Assembly (NCBI GenBank): GCA_012269655.1
Contig: JAAXJV010000021.1
Coordinates: 1 to 6,860, forward strand
Source: Pseudomonadales bacterium
Lineage (GTDB): Bacteria > Pseudomonadota > Gammaproteobacteria > Pseudomonadales > Litorivicinaceae
Direction: 5' to 3'
Length of the DNA stretch: 6,860 nucleotides
The notes beneath the pieces are model-generated. The model saw only the letters and a program-made list of their open reading frames with translations. It ran no database searches and was not told where the DNA came from. A program made the position numbers and the translations under genes. Positions 1 through 6,860 of the stretch are shown here, piece after piece (position 1 is the stretch's first letter; each line of letters opens with the position of its first letter).

Positions 1-19
1 CGGCCAAAAGCGGGCCTGA

Positions 20-1509
<1,490 letters not shown>

Positions 1510-1527
1510 ATCTCCCTTCTATGAACC

Positions 1528-1554
1528 GATGGCTTAGGTGATCCCTAAGCCGTC
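1528..1554 (+). other. Strong intercistronic stem-loop between lpd and sucC
   Basis: GGCTTAGG (1531-1538) and CCTAAGCC (1544-1551) form a perfect 8-bp stem around the loop TGATC. As RNA it extends outward through one U-G wobble, one A-U and one G-C pair, giving 11 bp over 1528-1554. It is followed by TGGGGC and not a T-run, so it should not terminate transcription by itself. Known roles for such structures inside operons are 3'-end protection or RNA processing that gives unequal gene expression. Which applies here is inference. Confidence 0.65.
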
Positions 1555-1558
1555 TGGG

Positions 1559-1575
1559 GCTCGGTTTGACCGAGC
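1559..1575 (+). other. Second intercistronic stem-loop before sucC
   Basis: GCTCGGT (1559-1565) pairs perfectly with ACCGAGC (1569-1575) around a 3-base loop. It begins four bases after the stronger hairpin and ends 24 bases before the sucC ribosome binding site, which it leaves open. No T-run follows, so it is not a classical terminator. Confidence 0.55.
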
Positions 1576-1599
1576 GAAACTTATCCGATCAAAGAGATT

Positions 1600-1603
1600 A
1601 GGA
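1600..1603 (+). promoter_or_regulatory. sucC ribosome binding site
   Basis: AGGA lies 3 bases before the ATG at 1607, and a second purine stretch, AAAGAG (1591-1596), lies 10 bases before it. These favour the ATG at 1607 over the in-frame GTG at 1538. The GTG falls inside the stem of the 1528-1554 hairpin and has no clear Shine-Dalgarno sequence. Confidence 0.6.
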
Positions 1604-1606
1604 AAA

Positions 1607-2776
1607 ATGAACCTTCACGAGTATCAAGGTAAGCAGCTGTTCCGTGAGTACGGACTGCCCGTTTCAACAGGTTATGCCTGTGACACAGTCGAAGAAGTAC
1701 TGGAAGCAGCAAACAAAATCGGCGGCGACATGTTCGTTGTCAAAGCACAGGTTCACGCCGGTGGACGTGGTAAAGCAGGTGGCGTAAAGCTGGTCAAGAG
1801 CGAAGCGGAAATCCGTGAGTTCTGCGATGCGATGATCGGCACTAACTTGGTGACCTACCAGACTGACGCAAACGGCCAGCCCGTCTCAAAAATCCTGATC
1901 GAAAACTGCACCGATATTGCCAATGAGCTGTATCTGGGTGCAGTCGTTGACCGTGGCACACGCCGCGTCGTTTTCATGGCATCAACCGAGGGTGGTGTTG
2001 AAATCGAGAAGGTCGCTGAAGAAACCCCTGAGAAAATTCTGAAAGCTGAAATCGACCCCTTAGTCGGCGCACAGCCTTATCAAGCGCGCGAAATGGCTTT
2101 CCAGTTGGGCTTGACCCCTGCGCAGCAAAAGCAGTTCGTTCAAATCTTCATGGGCTTGTCTAAGCTGGTTCATGAAAAAGACTTGGCGCTGTTGGAAGTG
2201 AATCCCTTGGTCATCACTGACGAAGGCAATCTGCACTGCTTGGATGCCAAGTGTGTAATCGATTCGAACGCGATGTATCGTCAGAAAGCGCTTCAGGAAA
2301 TGCACGATCCCAGCCAGGAAGACGCACGTGAAGCGCATGCGGCTGAGTTCGAACTGAACTACGTTGCCCTGGACGGCAACATTGGTTGCATGGTCAACGG
2401 CGCTGGCTTGGCGATGGGCACTATGGATACCGTTCAATTGCACGGTGGCACACCCGCTAACTTCCTAGACGTGGGTGGTGGTGCAACCAAAGAGCGCGTT
2501 GCCGAAGCGTTCAAGATCATCTTGTCTGACGACAATGTTAAAGCGGTATTGGTCAACATTTTTGGCGGTATCGTTCGTTGCGACATGATTGCCGAAGGCA
2601 TCATTGCGGCCGTTAAGGAAGTCGGTGTTGAAGTACCGGTCATCGTTCGCCTAGAAGGCACCAATGCTGACCTAGGTAAGGAAGTGCTGAACCAATCTGA
2701 CGTCAACATCATTGCGGGTGAGTCTCTGACTGACGCCGCTCAGAAAGCCGTTAAAGCGGCATCAGGAGCGCTATAA
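1607..2776 (+). CDS. sucC: Succinyl-CoA synthetase (ADP/GDP-forming), beta subunit
   Basis: This is the nucleotide- and succinate-binding subunit of the TCA-cycle enzyme that converts succinyl-CoA to succinate while making ATP or GTP. From the ATG at 1607 the protein has 389 residues, against 388 in E. coli. It begins [12 protein letters not shown], the hallmark start of the family. The ATP-grasp domain carries Lys46 and the glycine-rich segment [10 protein letters not shown] (50-59). Asn199 and Asp213 match the metal-coordinating residues of E. coli SucC. The C-terminal ligase domain contains Asn264 in VNGAG and the segment [12 protein letters not shown] (320-331). An upstream in-frame extension to GTG 1538 is open but adds 23 residues unlike the family. 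The stop codon at 2774-2776 directly touches the sucD start, indicating translational coupling within the operon. Confidence 0.98.
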   Translation: MNLHEYQGKQLFREYGLPVSTGYACDTVEEVLEAANKIGGDMFVVKAQVHAGGRGKAGGVKLVKSEAEIREFCDAMIGTNLVTYQTDANGQPVSKILIENCTDIANELYLGAVVDRGTRRVVFMASTEGGVEIEKVAEETPEKILKAEIDPLVGAQPYQAREMAFQLGLTPAQQKQFVQIFMGLSKLVHEKDLALLEVNPLVITDEGNLHCLDAKCVIDSNAMYRQKALQEMHDPSQEDAREAHAAEFELNYVALDGNIGCMVNGAGLAMGTMDTVQLHGGTPANFLDVGGGATKERVAEAFKIILSDDNVKAVLVNIFGGIVRCDMIAEGIIAAVKEVGVEVPVIVRLEGTNADLGKEVLNQSDVNIIAGESLTDAAQKAVKAASGAL

Positions 2777-3646
2777 ATGAGTGTTTTGATCAACAAAGAC
2801 ACCAAGGTGATCTGCCAAGGTTTTACCGGTAAAAACGGCACGTTCCACTCTGAGCAAGCCATTGCCTATGGCACGAAAATGGTGGGCGGTGTAACGCCGG
2901 GCAAAGGTGGTACTGAGCATTTGGGCTTGCCCGTATTCAATACGGTACGCGAAGCGGTTCAGACGACGGATGCTGACGCAACCGTGATCTATGTTCCCGC
3001 ACCTTTCGTAAAAGACTCTGTTTTCGAAGCGATTGACGCTGGCCTGAAGATCATCGTTGTGATCACCGAAGGGGTTCCGACCCTCGACATGCTGGACGTC
3101 AAGGTCAAAGCAGACCAGGAAGGCGTCACCTTGATCGGTCCTAACTGCCCTGGCGTTATCACTCCCGGTGAATGCAAAATCGGCATTATGCCCGGTCACA
3201 TCCACAAGCCTGGCAAGATCGGCATCGTTTCGCGTTCAGGTACGTTGACCTATGAAGCGGTTAAGCAGACCACAGACTTGGGTCTGGGTCAGTCGACCTG
3301 TGTCGGTATTGGTGGTGACCCCATCCCCGGTACAAACTTCATCGACGTATTGAAGTGGTTCCAGGAAGACCCTCAGACTGAAGGCATCGTGATGATTGGC
3401 GAAATCGGCGGTACCGCCGAGGAAGAAGCGGCCGCGTTCATTAAGGAAAACGTGACCAAGCCCGTTGTTTCCTATATTGCGGGTGTTACGGCGCCTGCCG
3501 GTAAGCGTATGGGCCATGCCGGTGCCATCATCGCGGGCGGTAAGGGCACAGCAGACGAGAAGTTTGCAGCGCTGGAAGCCGCAGGTGTACACACCACTAA
3601 GAACCTGGCTGCCATCGGCGAGACCATGGTTAAAGCGCTGGGTTAA
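2777..3646 (+). CDS. sucD: Succinyl-CoA synthetase (ADP/GDP-forming), alpha subunit
   Basis: This subunit binds CoA and carries the phosphohistidine intermediate, and it pairs with the SucC beta subunit. The 289-residue length equals that of E. coli SucD. Visible motifs are the CoA-binding [13 protein letters not shown] (15-27), GPNCPG with Cys124 (121-126), SRSGTLTYE (152-160), and the active-site KRMGHAG with His247 counting Met1 (His246 in the usual E. coli numbering). The gene starts on the base after the sucC stop codon. Its Shine-Dalgarno AGGAG (2764-2768, 8-base spacing) lies inside the sucC coding sequence, so the two subunits are probably made in equal amounts by coupled translation. 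A strong terminator follows 17 bases after the stop codon. Confidence 0.98.
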   Translation: MSVLINKDTKVICQGFTGKNGTFHSEQAIAYGTKMVGGVTPGKGGTEHLGLPVFNTVREAVQTTDADATVIYVPAPFVKDSVFEAIDAGLKIIVVITEGVPTLDMLDVKVKADQEGVTLIGPNCPGVITPGECKIGIMPGHIHKPGKIGIVSRSGTLTYEAVKQTTDLGLGQSTCVGIGGDPIPGTNFIDVLKWFQEDPQTEGIVMIGEIGGTAEEEAAAFIKENVTKPVVSYIAGVTAPAGKRMGHAGAIIAGGKGTADEKFAALEAAGVHTTKNLAAIGETMVKALG

Positions 3647-3663
3647 TCACCTTTCGCTTTATG

Positions 3664-3691
3664 AGAACGGGGCCTTGGCCCCGTTTTTTTT
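3664..3691 (+). terminator. Rho-independent terminator of the lpd-sucCD operon
   Basis: A perfect GC-rich inverted repeat, ACGGGGCC (3667-3674) and GGCCCCGT (3677-3684), is followed by an unbroken run of eight T (3684-3691). With a realistic 4-base CTTG loop the stem is 7 bp, extended at its base by A-T pairing. It lies between the sucD stop and the convergent dinG stop. On the minus strand the hairpin is followed by GTTCTCAT and not a T-run, so it should be a weaker terminator for dinG. Confidence 0.93.
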
Positions 3692-3695
3692 ATGC

Positions 3696-5804
3696 TTAAA
3701 ATCCGACCCTCTGAAAAGGCGGCAGGTCGTCTAGTAGAGTTCGGCCATATCCCTTGGTCTGGATCCTACGATCCAAAATGACGACTTGGCCTTGGTCATC
3801 TTCGGACCGAATCAGTCGGCCTACCGCCTGACGTAACCGAATCGAGGCGAGCGGTACGGTTACGGCAAAGAACGGGCGTTGGCCCTGTTGCTCAATCCAC
3901 TCGGCATAGGTGGCTTGTATCGGATCATCGGGTTGTAGGAATGGAAGCCGAGTGATCACCACCTCTTCTAATAAGTGGCCTGGCAGATCGATTCCCTCGG
4001 CATAGCTTTGTAGGCCAAAAATGACCGAGGTCTCACCTTGATCTCGCCGTAACCGGTGATGCCCTAGAATCGCACCTCGGCTCAATGCGGTTTGTGACAA
4101 TACTTGAGTGGCTTGTTTCGCTGTGATGGCCTCATAAACCCGGGTGAGTTGAGCCTTGGATGAGAACAGGATTAAGGCTCCAATTGGACGGCCCCACAGT
4201 GTCTTTAGGTGCTCGATGATCGCTTGGTCGTGTTGATCGGTATCGGTCGGATCGCACGCATAATCCGGTAGCAACAGTTGCCCCTGCTCAGGGTAGTTAA
4301 ACGCGCCCTGGACAATGTAGCAAGGCGTCTCGGCATCCAGCCCAAGCGCGTCATAGCAACGATCAAAGCGACGACCGATGGCCAAGGTTGCACTGCAAAG
4401 GACAGCGCCGGCGCAACGTTTCCAAAGTTGAGTGTCCAAGCCTTCGGCGGCACTGGCCGGACTGAACCACAGCTCGGGATCGGCTTCGTCGAGTTGACTG
4501 CGCAGTTCGACTCCCCGTAACAAAATCCAGCGTGCCTCGGGACCCTCGACTTGTGACCGAGACCAGGCATTTAGAAGGGCCAGTCCTTTTTCTAGGCGTA
4601 GTTTGGCATCGTTGTAGAAGCTTTGTTGAGCGCGCGCATATTCACTGTCCAACTCACCTTTATTGGATTCGGCATCGGTCTTGTAATACTCAACGAGGTT
4701 GTCTAATTCGGCGACCATCAGCTTCGCAGGCTCCAATGCAGTACGCGCAAGGTCTGCCAATGGCGGCGGCAATTGTCCCGCGGGCAGTCGGTACTGATGT
4801 AGACCGCTGGCGGACGTACTCCAACGGGCATTGTCGTGAATGCATTGGCCCAGCCAATCAATCACACTGTCTTGTAAGGATGCCAGCGGGGCCAACAGCC
4901 GATTGATATTGGGCTCAAGGCGTTTGATGATCGCGCCTGCATCGTTTCCTGCAGCTTTTTCGCTCTCTTTAAGCCGTTTGGCGAGCGTGTTTAGCCAATC
5001 CGAGGTGCTGCCCAGTTGCATTTGTTGTGTCTGGTGACTGATGGCTTTGTCTGCTAGCTGATGGGCCTCGTCAAAGATGTAAACGGCGTCTTCGGGCGCC
5101 GGCAGGACAACACCTCCACCCAGCGCTAAATCCGACAACACCAAATCATGATTCGTAATAATGATTTCAGCGTCTTCCATTTCATCGCGAGCGCTGTAAA
5201 AGGGACAGTCTTCTATGGATTCACAGCGCCGACCGCGGCAATTGCCGTGGTCACTGGTGACCAGGGGGATCAGCTCAGAATCAATGGCGCTTTCCCAGTT
5301 GTCCAAATCGCCGTCAAAATCTCCGGAATGAAATTGGCTATGGAGGCCTTCGATTAGAGCCCTTTGCCCATCAGATAGGGGGCGGATAAGACTTTCAGTG
5401 GGCTGTCCGGCTTCGAATCGCGTGTGCTCAATCCGGATCGGGCATAGGTAGCGACGTCGACCTTTGGCGAGTTTAGCCGTGATTGGAAAATCTACGCTGT
5501 CTGCCAGCAACGGGATATCTTTTTCGAGCAACTGGCGCTGAAGCGACACGGTCGCGGTCGCCACCACGACCTGCTTACTTTTTTCTCGCGCGCACAGTAA
5601 CGCCGGTATTAGATAGCCCAGTGTTTTTCCTGTGCCGGTGCCGGCTTCAATCACTACTTTGGGTTGGACAATGGCGGTGTGCATCAGTTGCCGCGTGATC
5701 CAACCGAGCATGTCCAATTGACCACGGCGAGCTTGCCCGCCAATTTGATCGAGAAACTGTTGGTAGGTGTTGCGTATGTCAGTTTTGAGGCGCTCGGAAA
5801 CCAA
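3696..5804 (-). CDS. dinG: ATP-dependent DNA helicase, DinG family (XPD-like, iron-sulfur)
   Basis: This is a superfamily 2, XPD-type 5'-to-3' DNA helicase. E. coli DinG unwinds R-loops, D-loops and forked DNA and helps replication pass transcribed genes. The 702 residues compare with 716 in E. coli, which has a longer basic tail. Motifs in order: RRGQLDML (26-33), Walker A AGTGTGKT (54-61), motif Ia VVVATATVSLQRQL (79-92), DEAH box (245-248), motif III LCSATLA (469-475), motif V GLQSYAEGIDLPG (597-609) and motif VI QAVGRLIR (659-666). Four cysteines (Cys121, Cys189, Cys194, Cys200) reproduce the spacing of the 4Fe-4S ligands of E. coli DinG. The start is TTG: an in-frame stop lies four codons upstream, AGGGA precedes the TTG, and no ATG occurs before residue 32, inside a conserved motif. 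The gene is convergent with sucD. YoaA, a paralogue, is less likely given the cysteine spacing and length. Confidence 0.93.
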   Translation of the reverse strand: MVSERLKTDIRNTYQQFLDQIGGQARRGQLDMLGWITRQLMHTAIVQPKVVIEAGTGTGKTLGYLIPALLCAREKSKQVVVATATVSLQRQLLEKDIPLLADSVDFPITAKLAKGRRRYLCPIRIEHTRFEAGQPTESLIRPLSDGQRALIEGLHSQFHSGDFDGDLDNWESAIDSELIPLVTSDHGNCRGRRCESIEDCPFYSARDEMEDAEIIITNHDLVLSDLALGGGVVLPAPEDAVYIFDEAHQLADKAISHQTQQMQLGSTSDWLNTLAKRLKESEKAAGNDAGAIIKRLEPNINRLLAPLASLQDSVIDWLGQCIHDNARWSTSASGLHQYRLPAGQLPPPLADLARTALEPAKLMVAELDNLVEYYKTDAESNKGELDSEYARAQQSFYNDAKLRLEKGLALLNAWSRSQVEGPEARWILLRGVELRSQLDEADPELWFSPASAAEGLDTQLWKRCAGAVLCSATLAIGRRFDRCYDALGLDAETPCYIVQGAFNYPEQGQLLLPDYACDPTDTDQHDQAIIEHLKTLWGRPIGALILFSSKAQLTRVYEAITAKQATQVLSQTALSRGAILGHHRLRRDQGETSVIFGLQSYAEGIDLPGHLLEEVVITRLPFLQPDDPIQATYAEWIEQQGQRPFFAVTVPLASIRLRQAVGRLIRSEDDQGQVVILDRRIQTKGYGRTLLDDLPPFQRVGF

Positions 5805-5810
5805 AGATTG

Positions 5811-5815
5811 TCCCT
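5811..5815 (-). promoter_or_regulatory. dinG ribosome binding site that fixes a TTG start
   Basis: Read on the minus strand, AGGGA lies 6 bases before the TTG codon at 5804-5802. The in-frame stop TAG (5816-5814) overlaps this site, so no earlier start is possible. Together these support TTG as the true initiation codon. Confidence 0.7.
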
Positions 5816-5853
5816 AACTGGTTGATCATGCGCGCTGAGAGTGCCTTGAATCC

Positions 5854-5884
5854 AACCCTCGGGCAAGGAAAAAGCCTCGGGGTT
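5854..5884. repeat. Imperfect inverted repeat and CCTCGGG direct repeat in the dinG-thiolase intergenic region
   Basis: AACCC (5854-5858) pairs with GGGTT (5880-5884), and GGC (5862-5864) pairs with GCC (5874-5876). They are separated by a TCG/TCG internal mismatch and an A-rich 9-base loop. The same stretch contains two direct copies of CCTCGGG (5857-5863 and 5875-5881), 18 bases apart. It lies in the dinG leader and upstream of the thiolase promoter candidate. Its function is unknown and it could be chance. Confidence 0.35.
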
Positions 5885-5906
5885 AGGAAGTTACTCAAAA
5901 TGGGTG

Positions 5907-5935
5907 TTGTTTCATTTTGATACTTGGCCTATTCT
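5907..5935 (+). promoter_or_regulatory. Candidate sigma70-type promoter for the thiolase gene
   Basis: TTGTTT (5907-5912) and TATTCT (5930-5935) are separated by 17 bases. They match the consensus hexamers at 3 of 6 and 4 of 6 positions. An overlapping TTGATA (5917-5922) is a better -35 box but has only a poor -10 at 19 bases (AATGAT). The position is suitable for a gene starting at 6005, but the match is weak. Confidence 0.3.
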
Positions 5936-5950
5936 CGACTGAATGATGCA

Positions 5951-5970
5951 GTGCACAACAAGCGGTGCAC
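5951..5970 (+). promoter_or_regulatory. Paired GTGCAC motif: possible operator or 5' UTR stem-loop
   Basis: The palindrome GTGCAC occurs at 5951-5956 and again at 5965-5970, 14 bases centre to centre. An extra TGCA lies just before the first copy (5947-5950). The two copies can also pair with each other as a 6-bp hairpin with an 8-base loop. The pair lies between the candidate -10 box and the thiolase ribosome binding site. That position would suit a repressor site or a leader structure. No regulator is identified. Confidence 0.35.
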
Positions 5971-6004
5971 GTCCATTCTTCACATACTCAGGGAGTAAGT
6001 CGGT

Positions 6005-6860
6005 ATGACACAGGTAGTGATTGCAGGTGCGGCACGAAGCGCAATTGGAAGTTTTGGGGGCAGTCTGGCTAAGTTGAGTGCGGTAGATATCGGTGCTCAA
6101 GTGGTCAAAGGCTTGCTCGACAAAACTGGCCTGGATCCTGCCCAAGTGGACGAGGTGATTTTGGGTCAGGTGCTAACCGCGGGTTGCGGGCAGAACCCCG
6201 CTCGTCAGACGGTGATTTGTGCTGGATTGCCCGAAACGGTTCCGGCGATGACCATCAACAAGGTATGCGGCAGTGGTTTAAAGGCAGTGCACCTGGCGGC
6301 TCAGGCGATTTTAAGTGGTGATGCCGAGGTAGTGATTGCAGGAGGTCAAGAGTCCATGAGTCAATCTGCGCACGTCTTACCCGGCAGTCGTGACGGGGTT
6401 CGTATGGGCGATTGGAAAGCGGTCGACACCATGATCACGGATGGTCTGTGGGATGCGTTCAACGGTTACCACATGGGCATTACGGCCGAGAACGTGGCTG
6501 AAAAGTATCAAACGAGTCGTGAAGAACAGGACAGCTTCGCGGCGGCCTCGCAACAAAAGGCCTCAGCGGCCCGTGAGGCAGGTAAATTTGTTGATGAAAT
6601 CATTCCCGTTCAAATCCCTCAGCGTAAAGGCGATCCGGTGATCTTTGATCAGGATGAGTACATCAAACCCGGTACTCAAGCAGAAAAGCTGGCAGGCCTG
6701 CGCCCCGCATTTAAAAAAGATGGAACGGTCACCGCTGGCAATGCGTCGGGCTTAAACGACGGTGCGGCGGTCCTGCTGGTGTGCTCTGAAGAAAAAGCCA
6801 AAGCGCTTGGCCTTGAAGTGTTGGCGACGGTGGCCAGCCATGCGTCCAGCGGTGTAGATC
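6005..6860 (+). CDS. Acetyl-CoA acetyltransferase (biosynthetic-type thiolase), 3' end beyond the window
   Basis: Thiolases of this type condense two acetyl-CoA into acetoacetyl-CoA, or run the reverse reaction. I translated 285 residues from the ATG at 6005, and the frame stays open to the window edge. Family proteins have about 390 residues, so roughly 105 are missing. The start [19 protein letters not shown] is typical. The acyl-accepting Cys88 is in [11 protein letters not shown], His156 is in [10 protein letters not shown], and [10 protein letters not shown] lies at 246-255. The C-terminal catalytic His and Cys motifs would be outside the window. The motifs resemble PhaA/AtoB proteins more than FadA, but choosing between phaA and atoB needs the downstream genes. 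AGGGAG (5990-5995) is the ribosome binding site at 9-base spacing. The gene is divergent from dinG across 200 bases. Confidence 0.93.
   Translation, partial: MTQVVIAGAARSAIGSFGGSLAKLSAVDIGAQVVKGLLDKTGLDPAQVDEVILGQVLTAGCGQNPARQTVICAGLPETVPAMTINKVCGSGLKAVHLAAQAILSGDAEVVIAGGQESMSQSAHVLPGSRDGVRMGDWKAVDTMITDGLWDAFNGYHMGITAENVAEKYQTSREEQDSFAAASQQKASAAREAGKFVDEIIPVQIPQRKGDPVIFDQDEYIKPGTQAEKLAGLRPAFKKDGTVTAGNASGLNDGAAVLLVCSEEKAKALGLEVLATVASHASSGVD

Noticed and set aside
1566..1594. Possible internal promoter before sucC (TTGACC as -35)
   Set aside because: No acceptable -10 hexamer lies at normal spacing, and transcription would start almost at the sucC ATG.
1538..1606. Upstream in-frame extension of sucC from a GTG codon
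   Set aside because: The added 23 residues have no family resemblance, the GTG lies in a hairpin stem without a Shine-Dalgarno site, and the ATG at 1607 gives the canonical N-terminus.
2771..3205. Antisense open frame opposite sucD
   Set aside because: It is the complement of conserved SucD coding sequence, with no independent support.
5684..5866. Minus-strand 60-codon frame overlapping the dinG 5' end
   Set aside because: It is mostly out-of-frame dinG sequence; the dinG frame itself has conserved helicase motifs.
5912..6145. Minus-strand small open frame across the thiolase start
   Set aside because: It overlaps the thiolase ribosome binding site and N-terminus, and its product has no recognisable features.

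Overview
The window looks like ordinary chromosome from a gammaproteobacterium. The evidence is gene order and protein character. A dedicated dihydrolipoyl dehydrogenase sits directly in front of sucC-sucD, as in the Pseudomonas-type sdh-sucAB-lpd-sucCD cluster. A DinG helicase with the E. coli-type iron-sulfur cysteine spacing follows. Base composition is moderate and even, and I see no mobile element, CRISPR array, tRNA or rRNA. A genus cannot be named from this sequence alone.

Layout: positions 1-40 are the leader of the first gene. Positions 41-3646 hold three co-directional TCA-cycle genes: lpd (E3 of the 2-oxoglutarate dehydrogenase complex), sucC and sucD (beta and alpha subunits of succinyl-CoA synthetase). 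The 123-base lpd-sucC spacer is full of stem-loops. sucC and sucD abut with no gap. A strong intrinsic terminator at about 3664-3691 closes the operon. A complete dinG-like helicase gene (3696-5804) lies convergent on the minus strand and starts with TTG. A 200-base divergent intergenic region follows, with possible promoter and operator elements. The window ends inside a biosynthetic-type acetyl-CoA acetyltransferase (thiolase) gene on the plus strand (6005 to the edge).

How the genes work together: Lpd reoxidises the lipoyl groups of the 2-oxoglutarate dehydrogenase complex, whose E1 and E2 genes are presumably just upstream of the window. That complex makes succinyl-CoA, which SucCD converts to succinate with nucleoside triphosphate formation. 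DinG is a separate DNA-maintenance function with no evident link to the operon beyond sharing its 3' boundary. The thiolase condenses or cleaves acetyl-CoA units and may begin another carbon-metabolism operon (polyhydroxyalkanoate or acetoacetyl-CoA metabolism) beyond the window.

I found no convincing undescribed system. The items most worth a second look are the stem-loop cluster between lpd and sucC and the paired GTGCAC motif ahead of the thiolase.
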